A DNA stretch of 64,000 nucleotides from the NCBI RefSeq assembly GCF_016801865.2, contig NC_068939.1, positions 65,689,273-65,753,272 of the forward strand, read 5' to 3'. The DNA is from Culex pipiens pallens. Lineage: Eukaryota; Arthropoda; Insecta; Diptera; Culicidae. This document shows positions 1 through 11,695 of this stretch, piece after piece; position 1 is the first letter of the stretch; each line of letters begins with the position of its first letter. The position numbers and the translations under genes are program-made. The notes below the pieces were generated by a model. The model did no database searches and was not told the DNA's origin. It worked only from the letters and a program-made list of their open reading frames with translations.

Positions 1-1035
1 CTAGTTCTAAAGTCACTTTTTTGTCTTTACGAGAAATATTTTCTACATCTAAAATTACTAATCACCCTGTGTTACCACTCAATTCGCTTTACCAGCCACC
101 CTCAACAACATTAAACAAATTTCAAACATTTAATGGCCGCATTTATTGTCAAAACATTGCAAAAAAGTGAATGAAAGGTGCCAAGTAAAAACAATATCAT
201 TAGGTCGCCCAGACTGGGCTGACAGTTCACGATCGAGGCACGGTTTCACCCCGGTCAAAAATGAGATCGCTCTGCATGGCACAACATCCCTCTCCAAGCG
301 AAGCTTAGTGCTCAGCTGCCAAAAAGTGACAGAACCCCCTCACTTGCTAATTGACTGCCGGCGACCAACAAGTAAGAGGGGGTGGACGCGCAGTGGGGTG
401 CGCGCAATTTTCCAATGATTTTCAGCTTCTTCTCTTTCATTACCATCGCTGTTTCATGTCACCGAGATTTTTTCATCGTTTTCTACTGCTTCGTTTTGCG
501 TTTTTATGCCATGTTCGAGCAAGCTTCTCGGCTGAGCAGTTCTCTAGCTTTTCGCAAATTATTATATTTGATGTTATAATTTTCTGAATAAATGTAATTC
601 GGTTGTAACAGAGGACTTTATCTCAAATTTTATTTTCAAAACATTTTTTTTTAATTTTTATCCGACCCAACACTCGAAACACCATTTGCGAAATCCTCGA
701 GAATCGTCTAGCTCAAAGATCGTGATCTCTCTTGTACGCCTCGAGCAGATCTTAGACCAAAGAGTGGCACGAGAGCATGCAGCAGCAGCAGCAACAGCTG
801 ATTGAATTTAATTATAATTCGAGCAATGCAATGGTCAGCTTTCGTGCCAAAAAGTAGAAGTTTTTGGAGGCCCGAAAAACCAGGGGCATTTCAGGGGCGA
901 ACGGGGGAAATGGGCGTAGCTTGGCAACGCAGTTTTTTTCGCGTGAGAGTTAAATATTGTAAAGTTATATTATTATTTGCGTGTTGCTCTTGAGATTGGC
1001 AATGCAAATAGTAAAATGTTAATACCATGTGTCAG
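1..1035. other. Intergenic, nothing recognised
   Basis: AT-rich DNA with only short chance open frames. A small CAG/CAA-type run lies near 779-797. I see no splice-flanked coding exon, no cuticular-protein motif and no transposon terminus. Confidence 0.6.
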
Positions 1036-2725
1036 TAGGGTGGAATAGAAAATTGGTTTCTTCAGCAACACATTTTTTGGGTTCCTTTTAGAGTCCCAAA
1101 AAACCTTCCAAAATTTGGGAGCGATTGGTGAAGCCCACGATTAGCGCAAAGCGGATGAAATTTGTATGGAAATTACTATGGGGAAACATGCACTTTCACA
1201 TTTTTAATATTACAAAATTCATGTTTTTTTATTTTATGAAACTAACACCGTAGAAGTAGGGGAGAGTTGGGAGACTTGATCCCCTTTTTTGTATCGCATA
1301 TAACTCTGTCAATTTCTCACAAAACTATAAATTTTTTGCATGATTTGAAAGCTTAAACATTCATCTATGTTTGGCTCATAAAAGTATTTCATCAGATGAA
1401 CTCTTCGAAGCATGCCAAGCTTTTTTAAAAAATATTTTAAACCGGCATTTTAAAAATGTTAAGGGTAACTTGACCCCCCTTTCAACATTATGAAGAAATC
1501 TTAAGCAAAATGTTTCTTATTCATCCAAACTTTTAATTTTCTATAAGTTACAGCAATTTCACATTAAAACTGTACGTTTGTGTTCAAAATATAACAAGTT
1601 TAGTATTTAAAATATTTGAAAACTTTAAATATTATTTTTAAGACCAAACTTAAGCATGTTTACAAAAGCTGGAAATTTTTGTTAACAAAACCTTTGAAAA
1701 AAGGTTCTAACTGTAGTATGTTATATACAACTATACTAAAGGAAACTATGTATGAAAACCCAGCCCAATTAATTAATCTTGAGGCTGATTCCAGTGACTG
1801 TAAAAATGCAGGGATCAAGTCTCCCTAAACGCACTTTTTTAAACAATTGATTGTAAAAATAGTATGACGATAAATTCAACATCAAATGCGTAAGAGTTTT
1901 GGAGTTGATAAGTTTATCAAACAATTCAGGTATAAAAAATATTTTTGTGAATAATTTTTCAGTGTTTATCATACATATCAAAACAAAGAAAAAAAGATCT
2001 CTTGAAAATTTTTTGCAGCTCGTTTAAGAAAAATGTGTGTAACTCAATCTAAACATTTTTTTTATTTTTTTTCTTTGTTTTCTACAATGAGTTTTAGTTA
2101 ATTTCAAACAACTTTCTAGAACAAAGCTAATTGGTTTACCCACATGCTGACGAGATACAGGCTTGGGATCAACTGTCCCAGGGGATCAAGTCTCCCCACT
2201 CTCCCCTATAGCCCTTGATGTCCTGAACAACTCTTTCCAAGACAGTATGGTGCTAACTTGCTTTTACAATAAGTTACAGAGCGTTCAATAGAGTCATTTC
2301 GGAATACTCGGTAAAAATTATACTTTTTGCCAACACTGCCAAGTCAAGTGGGTACTTTCATAAACAATAATATTTTTGAGGAATTGGGGTGCAATTTAAC
2401 TAAATAATGTCTTCTGAACATTTCTTCATAACGATTTTACGTAAGGCTCATCAAAGTATAAGAAAAATCGTGTTTATTTTGTATTTTATGGTTTCTTCGG
2501 CAATGTTGACGAAAATGTGAGTTTCACTGAATATTTCAATTTGCTTGATTACTCTGTATCGTTTTTGTGATGCACTTTAGCACCATACTGAAAATTCAAA
2601 AATGTGAAAATCCAATCGCTCCCAAATTTTGGGAGGTTGTTTGGAACCCTAAAAGGGACCCAAAAAATGTGTTGCTGATTGGATTTTTATCATTTTAAAT
2701 TTTTCCATATAACCATTCCACCCTA
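1036..2725. mobile_element. Foldback DNA element, TAGGGTGGAAT termini
   Basis: The left end (TAGGGTGGAAT, then a segment reading CAGCAACACATTTTTTGGG and GAGCGATTGG) returns in reverse complement at 2605-2725. The two ends match over about 120 bases with small indels, so the unit is a palindromic non-autonomous DNA transposon. It carries no coding capacity. A second foldback (1257-2208) is nested inside. I could not fix a target duplication. Confidence 0.6.
1257..2208. mobile_element. Nested MITE, GGGGAGAGT / CTTGATCCCC family
   Basis: Starts with TAGGGGAGAGT followed by GGGAGACTTGATCCCC, and ends with the reverse complement (GGGGATCAAGTCTCCCC, ACTCTCCCCTA). TA occurs at both outer edges. Related fragments occur in this window at about 10665-11470 and 13960-15120, so it is a family. 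No protein is encoded. Confidence 0.65.
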
Positions 2726-4020
2726 ATGCATCATGCATTGCAGGTAAAGCTATGAAACTCAAATTTATTTCAAAGCATCACAGCTCAGATCATTGTTATT
2801 GTCCACAATTTTTATATTTTATTAAATATTAAATTTTATTAATTTTATTTGGATGAACAATTATTCATACATTCCATGAAGTCATTTTGCATCATAAGTT
2901 TTTTTATACAAGTCTCCAAACATTTTTGGGCAAGTTATACAAAATCGGAATGCAAAAGCATGAACTTCTGTGGGGGGGATTTTATGATTATGATTTTTCG
3001 GAAAAAACCTTTTGTCACTAAAAGTTAAATTAAAATATTTTAGATTTTATATGTTGAAGGGACTAATAACTTTCGTCTTTTGAGCCAAAGTGCACGATAG
3101 TTTAGGAGATATGAATTTTCTAAATAATAGTGTTTAAAGGAAAATATCGAAAATCTGTAAAAATAATTCCTAAACATTTTTGAAAGCCAAATCGAATTTA
3201 AAATCGAAAAGTAAGTTACAGTTTTCCAATAAATCTACCGTTTTCTACCGAAAGCCTCGGAAAAAAATCACTTCAGATAATCGAATCACGAAAACAATGT
3301 TGTTCAATTGTACGACCAATAAACTACTCTAAAGAGATAGAGAAATTTTATGTTCAAGATCGCGGCTAAAGAGACGGTGATGAAATAGTGAGAAAATGCA
3401 TTTGATAATTTTTAAGGCAATCATTTACAATAGGGTCGCAAAATTCGAACTTGATGTTAAAAGCAAGAAAATAAAAAAAAATATTAAATAAAATTATAAA
3501 TAACTCGATTGTCCGAAGTCCCATACAGACCTTCAAGTTCAGCTATTTTATTAAAATGTCTTGGTTTGTTTCATTAAAAGCCCAACTTCTCACCCTAATT
3601 TTGCATTCTAAAATGGTTCTTCCGTTCCAAAGGTATATTTTTGTGTTTTTTGCAATAATCGTCAAAAAACGTAATTTTTTAAGCCCCCCTTTCGAATAGG
3701 ACCACTCAGATTGCCAAACAAAAAATACGAATCATGTTGACACATGAACTCCCATGCCAAAATTGAACCAAATCGGAGCACTTTTGATCGGGATCCTTCT
3801 GGATTGACATTAAACATTTTAATATTGAATTATATTTGAATCTGAAAGTTGAGACCAAATGGCCCTAACGAGCAAAAATTTCTCCGGACGCACGCCGCTG
3901 TGACCGTGGTCAAGTCGAAGAAAGAAAAAATCTTTCGCGAAACCTCTTCACCGGTGCTGCCCAAAAAAAGATCTCACACCGGCATATGCTGTACCATATG
4001 TGGACCTCACGATCGGCCAA
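2726..4020. other. Intergenic, nothing recognised
   Basis: AT-rich spacer between the foldback element and the promoter of CPR-1. No coding signal. From about 4020 onward the sequence becomes alignable with the upstream regions of CPR-7 and CPR-8. Confidence 0.5.
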
Positions 4021-4060
4021 TAGATGGCATGTTCAAGCATCTCTCCCAGCCCGCGGGGGG

Positions 4061-4098
4061 TATAAATACATCAAACCATACTGCTTGAAGGTATCAGT
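4061..4098 (+). promoter_or_regulatory. Core promoter of CPR-1 (TATA + initiator)
   Basis: TATAAATA at 4061-4068 and an arthropod-type initiator TCAGT at 4094-4098. The predicted start is A4096, 35 bases after the first T, giving a 66-base 5' leader. The block CCCGCGGGGGG directly before the TATA box is conserved in CPR-7 and CPR-8. Confidence 0.8.
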
Positions 4099-4161
4099 TG
4101 CGCAGTACATCTTCATCAGCACACATTCTAACAGCTTCATCAGCTGCAACCAGCCAGAAAA

Positions 4162-4557
4162 ATGTTCAAAGTAATAAGATCATAATATTAACAGGCATTC
4201 AAAATTAACTAACTCAAAACTGCTTCTTCTTCTTTGCCTTTCCAGATCATCGCCCTCGTCGCCTGCCTGGCCGTTGTTGCCTCTGCCCAGTACTACGGAG
4301 GAGAGCACGGAGCGCCAAAGGCCGCTGCCCACCACGACGAGGACTACAACGCTCACCCCAAGTACAAGTTCGAGTACGGCGTCAAGGATGCCCACACTGG
4401 AGACCACAAGACCCAGTGGGAGTCCCGGGACGGAGACGTCGTCAAGGGACAGTACACCCTGGATGAGGCCGATGGAACCCACCGCATCGTGGACTACAAG
4501 GCCGATGACCACAACGGATTCGAGGCCGTGGTCAAGACCGTCCATGGACATCACTAA
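4162..4557 (+). CDS. CPR-1: RR-2 cuticular protein
   Basis: Secreted structural protein of the exoskeleton; the RR-2 domain binds chitin fibres. Exons 4162-4170 and 4246-4557 (stop TAA), with a 75-base GT-AG intron in phase 0 after codon 3; 106 aa. Residues 1-18 form a signal peptide ending VASA, followed by a short Gly/Ala/His segment. The RR-2 domain covers about 40-102 (HPKYKFEYGVKD, TGDHK, RDGDVVKG, then DEADGTHRIVDY and NGFEAVVK), so the domain fills nearly the whole mature protein. The start was chosen from the splice-joined ATG after the TATA/initiator; the in-frame open stretch alone begins inside the intron. The translated protein is identical to that of CPR-7, and CPR-8 differs at four residues. 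The flanks are alignable too, making it a third paralogue of that pair. Confidence 0.95.
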
Positions 4558-5012
4558 GTGGTGGATTTGGGAATCGGAACCAAACAACCGGAAGAGGCAC
4601 GCACTAAAAACACGAGAGAACACTTGACTGCATGATTGGAACATTTGCTGCTGCTTGTAACGAATGTGATATTGTAATTGTTGATAGATGTTGTTAATTG
4701 TTACATTTATTTATCCAATTGAATGAAATCGGTTGTTTTACTTCCTTGTTGTTTTGATAAATCACAACACGCTGTTTTGTCCAGAGCAGATATATAATTT
4801 GTCTACAAGCATTCCTGTTTGCCCATGATTCAGTGGTTGATGATAGTTTCAGAGAGCAAACAGGACGAGAAGCTCAACTGATTATTAGTTTTGATGCTCA
4901 TCTAGTTCTTTTGGAGCAATCGGTAACATCGTGTAACAAATGTTAACAAAAAAACTGTACATTTTTGTTGAATAAGGTTTAATGAATAATGTTTAAATCT
5001 TGTTATGCTATT
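4558..5012. other. CPR-1 3' region
   Basis: The first ~185 bases (to about 4742) match the 3' regions of CPR-7 and CPR-8, so they are part of the duplicated unit. No canonical AATAAA is close to the stop codon. The remainder is unremarkable. Confidence 0.5.
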
Positions 5013-5325
5013 GTGACACACCTTGATAATTGCAGGAAGTGCGACAACTAGCCAAAGGAATTTAAATCAGAACCCGTTTGACACACGTACATGCTCGACT
5101 ACCGCAAATATTTGTATTTATAACTCGGGTCTCCAGCAACAAATTCAACCAAACTTCGAGACAATGATCAGAATTGTCAACCAAACAAAACTTGTTTGTT
5201 GTTTTTCACGTTAAGTGCGATATGTTTTGTTTATTCAAGGTCAAACATTAAAACGAATTTTACTCGGAACGTCAAAAAGCGACGTGCGACAAAATAGCAC
5301 GAAAACGTCGCATTGTTGATGTATC
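5013..5325. mobile_element. Fragment of 'CGACAAGATAGCACGA' DNA element
   Basis: Shares long blocks with 14305-14823 (inverted) and 46390-46830: CGACTACCG, ATAACTCGGG, TTCAAGGTCAAACA, CTCGGAACGTCAAAAAGCGAC, and a terminal CGACAAAATAGCACGA. Non-coding remnant of a DNA transposon family. It contains TCAAGGTCA at 5235-5243. Confidence 0.6.
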
Positions 5326-5469
5326 TGAAAATGTTGTTTGAATTGCGGAAAATTGCAAAAATAATGGGAATAGGGAGAAATGCGAAATAGTGTGACGAAA
5401 ATGGGTAATTTCCTCTAGTCTACAATAGTTATGACGTGCTTGCATGTCTCGAAGTTTTGATCTTGTTCA

Positions 5470-6952
5470 TTTTTATTTTTTGTATTTTTGGATTTGACTC
5501 AAACTTTGTGGGGGCCTACCCTATGACCAAATAAGCTATTTTGTGTCATTGGTTCACCCATACAAGTCTCCATACAATTTTGGCAGCTGTCCATACAAAA
5601 ATGGTATGTAAATATTCAAACAGCTGTAACTTTTGAGTTAATTTTCTGATCAATTTGGTGTCTTCTGCAAAGTTGTAGGTATTGTTGAGGACTTTTGAGA
5701 AAAAAAAGGTACACGGAAAAAAATTGCATATTTTTTTCTCAGCTTTTTTAGCACTAAAACTCAATTTCCCAAAATACGTATTATTTGATTTTCGAGATTT
5801 TTTGATATGTTTTAGGGGACAAACATCCGCAACTTTTGAGCCATAGAGAAACATGGTCAAAAAATCTGCCACCGAGTTATAAATTTTTGAAAAAAATAGT
5901 GATTTTTGGAAAAAATCGAAGTTTCATGCAAAAACAAGTTTGACATTATTGTTTAATGCAAAATTGAATTTGCAATCGAAAAGTACTTTAAAGATTTTTT
6001 GATAAAGGGCTCCGTTTTCAAGGTATAGCCACCGAAAGTTTGATTTTAGCAAAATACTTGCAGTTTTTTAATTTTTAAAAATAGTGACCATGAGTGACCA
6101 TTTCTAAAAATATTTTTTTTAAAAGTTCAGAAAATTTGCTATAAAATTGTGTAAGAGACGTTGAAGATTGGACCTCTGGTTGCTGAGATACAGCGGCTTA
6201 AAGAAAAAGAAACACGAAAATTGAAGTTTTCTAAGTCTCACCCAAACAGCCCACCATTTTCTAATGACGATATCTCAGCAATTAATGGTCCGATTTTCAA
6301 TGTTAATGCATGAAACATTCGTAAAAATTTCCGATCTTTTCGAAAAAAAATGTTTTGAAAATTTTTAAATCAAGACTAGCATTTTAAATGGGCGTAATAT
6401 TCAATGTTTGGCCCTTTTAAAAAACTGCAAATATTTCGCTAAAATCAAACTTTCGGTGGCTATATCTTGAAAACGGAGCCCTTTATCAAAAAATCTGTAA
6501 AGTACTTTTCGATTGCAAATTCAATTTTGCAATAAAAAATAATGTCAAACTTGTTTTTGCATGAAACTTCGATTTTTTCCAAAAATCACTATTTTTTCAA
6601 AAATTTATAACTCGGTGGCAGATTTTTTGACCATGTTTCTCTATGGCTCAAAAGTTGCGGTTTTTCGTCCCCTAAAACATATCAAAAAATCAAAAAATAC
6701 GTATATGGGAAATTGAGTTTTAGTGCTATAAAAGTTGAGAAAAAAATCTGCAATTTTTTTTCCGTGTACCTATTTTTTTCTCAAAATTCCTCAACAATAC
6801 CTACAACATAATATTTACATATCATTTTTGTATGGACAGCTGCCAAAATTGTATGGAGACTTGTATGGGTGAACCAATGACACAAAATAGCTTATTTGGT
6901 CATAGGGAAGGCCCCCACAAAGTTTGAGCCAAATCAAAAAAATACAAATAAA
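5470..6952. mobile_element. 1.48 kb foldback element
   Basis: The left arm (5470 to about 6230) is repeated as reverse complement in the right arm (about 6250 to 6952). Paired blocks include ACTTTGTGGGGGCCT with GGCCCCCACAAAGTTT, and CATACAAGTCTCCATACAAT with ATTGTATGGAGACTTGTATG. The two arms are nearly contiguous, so the DNA could form a very long hairpin. A related single-arm copy lies near 42880-43630. No ORF of substance. Confidence 0.75.
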
Positions 6953-7405
6953 ATCCATTTCCGGTTTTGGTAGAGAATTGCTCATCTTTCCCTCAGAGTA
7001 TCTTGACAAAGGCCGCCAAATGGCCGATAAGGAATGATGCCTTTCAGAGCCTTAACTACGATTTTTCGCTAGATTGCGAGCTACGGCGCAAAAAACGCTG
7101 AATATCAATTTTAAATTCAGTTACCAATATAATAGAATGCCGATTATTATTAATTATTTACTAACCCATTTTGGCTCGAAGATTTTTTAAACCGAAATTT
7201 AATGAAATGTCTTAGTTACACAGTAAAAAATGTGTAAATTTGGAAGGTTGAATATTACCTCCTGTATGACATAATTTTTCCTCAATTTAGGCTGAAAATG
7301 CGACATTACACCAGAATAGAGGTAAAATTACACATTTTTTCTGACATAAAATATGTACCTCTTACCAAATGTAATACCTATTACCATGATTTTTTTTTCT
7401 GAGTA
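6953..7405. other. Intergenic with MITE traces
   Basis: No gene. A segment starting ACACAGTAAAAAATGTG at about 7216 recurs in inverted form near 39995-40160, which suggests a small TA-type MITE. Confidence 0.4.
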
Positions 7406-7775
7406 CACAGCAAAAAATCCGATGGTAAAATCGCATGCAAAAGCATGCACATCACCTTCGTCAAAATAAACACTTAATATTACACACTGCATGTACAATT
7501 TTTGCAACACACAAAAAAAAAGTTGCAACCGACGGGATTCAAACCCAGCACCAACAGTAAGGACTGGCGCCTTAGCCCACTTGGCCATCAGACCGATGTA
7601 AAGTTGCATGGATAAACGCATATATGAGCTTGACATTTCGGTCAAGTAGGTTTCCCATATTGATGGGCTACATATTTCAGAGTGTAAAATCACATAAAAT
7701 TGCATAAAATAATGCAATATTTATTTTACACCCAGGCCTTTTACACGCAGCTGGATTACTACTTTTTTAGCTGTG
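7406..7775. mobile_element. TA-flanked MITE containing a tRNA-like segment
   Basis: TA at 7404-7405 is followed by CACAGC(A)AAAAA; the right end reads TTTTTTAGCTGTG and is followed by TA at 7776-7777. These are short imperfect inverted termini with an apparent TA duplication. Within it, on the minus strand (about 7530-7600), lie an A-box-like TGGCCAAGTGGGCTAAGG and a B-box-like GGTTTGAATCC, as in tRNA-derived SINEs. The acceptor stem does not pair, so it is not a functional tRNA gene. Confidence 0.55.
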
Positions 7776-8125
7776 TAGTCTTGGATAATAAAATGATGGA
7801 AATTCAATCAAATAGATTGCATTTCAAGAGCTTTTGCAAAGAACTTAGTCATATTGTTCATGTGCAACATAAAACCCTGCATTTTTTTTATTTTGAATAT
7901 ATTTAAATTTAAATTTTTTAAATTATTTAAATTTTTCTATCTAATAAGAGTTATTACCTACTCCTCTAAAGTGAAAGTATACATTGTCAAAGCAATTTGC
8001 AAACCATTGGTCCATTAGACAATCCAAAGCTTTATCAGCCGTTGCGTTGGACTAATCTGAATTCTCATTGCAGATAATGATGTTGTAGGTTGTAAGACTG
8101 TTGTTCTGACTGACAAACCTCTAAC
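7776..8125. other. CPR-2 upstream region
   Basis: AT-rich spacer between the MITE and the TATA box of CPR-2. No gene. Any upstream control elements of CPR-2 would have to lie here. Confidence 0.4.
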
Positions 8126-8162
8126 TATAAAAGATGGTTGATCTTATCCAAATGTTATCAGT
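8126..8162 (+). promoter_or_regulatory. Core promoter of CPR-2
   Basis: TATAAAAG at 8126-8133 and initiator TCAGT at 8158-8162, 34 bases from the first T to the predicted start A8160. The leader is about 67 bases. Confidence 0.8.
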
Positions 8163-8226
8163 CATCAGCTGCTTGTAGTTTACTCAAGTTATCTTTCGAG
8201 ATAAGCCACATTGTTAAACTTTCATT

Positions 8227-8849
8227 ATGTTCAAGGTATAAACCTCCCACTTCAGCATTTATCTTCTTCTACATAAATACTTCTCCGTCCACAGGTCATC
8301 GTTCTAGCATGCTGTCTGGTGTCCATCGCCTTGGCCGGATACGAACAGTCCCACGGATGGGACTGGGACGCCAAGTACAAGTTCGAGTACGGCGTCAAGG
8401 ATCCGCACACCGGAGACCACAAGAGCCAGTGGGAGATCAGCGATGGCAAGCACGGCCTCAAGGGAGGTTACACGCTGGATGAGGCCGATGGCACTAAACG
8501 GGTCGTCCAGTACAAGGCCGACAAGTGGAACGGGTTCCAGGCGATCGTGAAGCGAATTGGCCACGCCGTGCACCCCCAAACGTACGCGGCCCCGTTTGTG
8601 GTTAAGGAGCAGGACTCGCATAATGGAAATGGATACCAGAAGCAGCAACAGCAGCAGCAATTGGGTCAGGATAGCTACGGGCAATCGTTCAACGGAGTTG
8701 GCTTCTGGAAGCAACCTCAGCAGCAGCAGAATGGTTGGGTCGACCAGCAGCCCGCCAGCTCCAGCAACATTATTAATGGTAATAATGGGTGGAAAAACGA
8801 AGGCAACATGTTTGCCACCAGCTATGCCAACCAGAAAATCTACCACTGA
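8227..8849 (+). CDS. CPR-2: divergent RR-2 cuticular protein with Gln/Asn-rich tail
   Basis: Exons 8227-8235 (Met-Phe-Lys) and 8295-8849, 59-base phase-0 intron, 187 aa; the longest of the set. Signal peptide about 1-17 (ends IALA). The RR-2 domain at about 28-96 starts DAKYKFEYGVKD and is followed by TGDHKSQWE. The usual RDGDVVKG is replaced by SDGKHGLKG (about 52-60), which removes the acidic-valine core present in the other twelve genes. The tail (about 104-187) has no His-rich stretch; instead it is Gln/Asn/Ser/Gly-rich with Q runs at about 118-125 and 144-148. It is still expected to be a secreted chitin-binding protein, but probably of a different cuticle layer or partner set. AATAAA signals at 9109-9114 and 9145-9150. 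Confidence 0.92.
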
Positions 8850-10439
8850 AAGGTGCCAGAGATATCTCCTCCTACTCTAGTTTAGTAGCAGCGCCAAGCT
8901 ACTTCTAGCTACAAGTATAAGGCAAGAGGACGAAAAAATGAACCACCACACGATACTCAAGAGATCTGAAGACAACAACGCACCAGTCACCCTGGAGGTT
9001 GGCATGAAAAAAACCCAACCATGTGTAATTAGGAAAAATGCTTTATTTTGTAGCTGTAAGCTCCCCCGCTTTTTCTGTTGTTTTTGTAGTTGACTAGACT
9101 TGTTACATAATAAAATGTGCATAATTGAACATGTTTTCTTTGCAAATAAATACATTTACCCTCCCTCTCTCCTTCTCCCCTTTTGGTGATCGACGACACG
9201 ATGTTCGTGTGGTGTCGAGAGTCCAGACCCCGTCCAGTATGCCCGCGTGATGGAATGGAAATGATATATCGAGTGTGTATTATCTTGTTTATAATGGGTG
9301 GGCGCTGCTCATGAGTCCGATACGATCCGCTTTTTTGTGCCACTTATGATGTGTTAAACGAAACCAGGGTTTTAAGAGTGAAGTTGTTTATGGCTTCATT
9401 TTTTATCAACCTGCTCGTTGATCTACAGTTTTATGGGTGAATGTTTTAAGCTGGAAGGCTAACATGACTTTATTTTTGTTTGTTCAAACTTAGGAAAGAC
9501 AATTTTATATTATCATTATCCTTACAAATCAAAAACGATTGATTAACGATTTTAACGGATGAAATTCAATTTAAACCTAGTTTCTCACTTAAAAAGGCTT
9601 TAAAATTACTCGAAAAATTTACATCTCAAAAAAACGTATATCTATAAGAAAAGGCTTTAGAAATATTTATTAATTTGTATATTTAGAACGGAACTTCAGA
9701 TCGATTTGATATCTTCGGCTATGTTTTAGATATCGCTTAGGACTTCTCCGATAATTTCTACTAATACCTTGATAATTTCTATTAATACTCTGATACTTTG
9801 ATTTTATAAGCAAAGCTTCACAAAAATTGAAGAGGAGTCTGAGCAACTGAAAAGTTGTCCAATCGAAAATTATTGTAGGGTTTCCTTGGACGAAAAGTAT
9901 GACCCGCATTTTTTTGTCAATTTGAATGGCCAACAAAGTGTTAAAGTGGTTAAAAAAATCTAATTTTCATCGATTTTCGCCAAAACCAATTTTTTTCTGA
10001 AAATTATAGCTAAAAGGCCAGTCAAATCGATTTTAGCTGCCTCCGGCGCAAAAAAAAGTTGGTTCGTTGAGACGATAAGGAAAAATAATTTGAAGTGTCA
10101 AAATATAGTCTAACACTTGAAAAAGGTCGTATGGATATTGTAAATGCTGTTTTGAAGGTCTCGGATCCAAAAACCTATGCTAGGAAATATTTTTATCGGT
10201 TTCTTTAAAAAAAATCATAACGTTGTTGGACTTTTCATAAACAAAATTCCTAGTCACGATTTCTTAAAAAATAAAATCTGGGGATTGCAACACGCCATGT
10301 GGAAACGGTAAAATGGCAAAAAACGGAACACAACTTTTTTACTAAAACTGTGAAAACATGAAAATTTGAGCAATGAACTTTTTTGGGGTACCTTTTTTAT
10401 ATTGCCTCGGGGACGCTTGATCCCTACCCTGTATTTCTA
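8850..10439. other. CPR-2 3' region, then intergenic
   Basis: The putative 3' UTR runs to the polyadenylation signals at 9109 and 9145. From about 9170 to 10439 I find only AT-rich DNA with short open frames on both strands and no recognisable domain or terminus. Confidence 0.5.
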
Positions 10440-10675
10440 TAGCATATGGGTAAGAAAATTAAGTTTTGTTTTAGAAAAAACGAAGTTGACTTTATAACTT
10501 TCGGCCACTATTGCTAGTGTCTTCGTTTATCTACAAGGACTTCGCACGGAGCGTCAACGCCAATTATCCATATTGACTCTCAGAATTTTTAGGGCGCCCA
10601 CTGCGGGATTTGAACCGGCAACCTCTGGATTGTGAGTCCAGTGAGCTGTCCGATTAATCCTCACGGTTGTTCTAG
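10440..10675 (-). mobile_element. tRNA-derived SINE (inverted copy)
   Basis: On the minus strand there is a tRNA-like head with anticodon arm CTGGACTCACAATCCAG, B-box-like GGTTCAAATCCCGC, then a body ending TCCTTGTAGATAAACGAAGA and GCCACTATTGCTAGTGTC-type tail. The same head and body occur on the plus strand at 35231-35482. Two matching copies with a tRNA-like 5' part mark a SINE rather than a tRNA gene. Confidence 0.7.
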
Positions 10676-11470
10676 AAAGTTGTACAAAAATGACTTAAAC
10701 TTATTGTAGAAAACAGAGGAAAAATTAAAAAATGTTTGGAAAAAATCAAAAAATGTTTGGATTGAGTTACACACATTTTTCAAGAAAGTGCTGCAAAAAT
10801 CTCCCAGGAGATATTTTTTCTTTGTTTTGATATGTATAGAAAACATTTAAAATTCATTCTAAAATAGTAGTTTATGCAACAAGTTGCAAAAAGAGGATTT
10901 TTTCAGCACGAGTCGTACATTTATCCAACGAGGTTCACCAAGTTGGATAAATACGAAGAGTGCTGAAAAAAATCAAGTTTTGCAACGAGTTCCATACAAC
11001 ATTTTTTGCAATTCCAAAAAACACACTCTGAGTGAAATTTTATGTCAAATTTTCATGTATTTTGTCAATAAATCGTTTAAATAAAAAAAAATATTGAAAA
11101 GTGTTACTTTTCGAAACAAGTGCTGAAAACTTCAACTTTTCAGCACCCATTTGAGTACCGAAAAGTAGAACTTTTCAGCATTTATTTTGAAAAGTGTTGC
11201 TATTCGATTCTGTTATTTTTGGTACAGAAAAGTAGGCTATTTCGTCGTTCAAGAATGACAAGAAAAGTAAATAGTTTCACGACGGAATTGCAAAAATATG
11301 TTTTACACATGAATTGTTTGATAAACTTATCAACTACGAAACCCTTATGCATTTGACGATAAATTTATCGTCATTCTTTTTTTACAATAAATTGTTTTGA
11401 AAAATGCCTCTAGGGAGACCTGATCCCTGTATTTTTACAGTCACTGGAATCAGCCTCAAGTTTGATGAGG
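10676..11470. mobile_element. Decayed GGGGAGA/CTTGATCCCC-family fragment with insertion
   Basis: The ends (about 10676-10860 and 11330-11470) correspond in inverted order to parts of the 1257-2208 element, for example CTTATTGTAGAAAACA and TTTACAGTCACTGGAATCAG. The middle (about 10865-11300) contains another repeat, with CCAAGTTGGAT and GAGTGCTG, also seen near 63490-63620. No coding potential. Confidence 0.5.
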
Positions 11471-11695
11471 TTGGCAGCCCTGCCATCGAGAGCAGAGGCT
11501 GGCGGTGTGCGGTCCGCGGAATTTCAATTGTTTAGTCGGTTGTTTTTATAGAAAATCGCGTGAAATGTAGTGAAAAGATTACACATTGTGTAGATTTCAT
11601 GTGGAAAGTGAAGATTGCCTGCAATTTGGAGAATTTGGACAGTTTTTTTTTTTTTGCGATTTTCGGTTTTCTACGCCGCTTGGTCAAGGGTTTGA

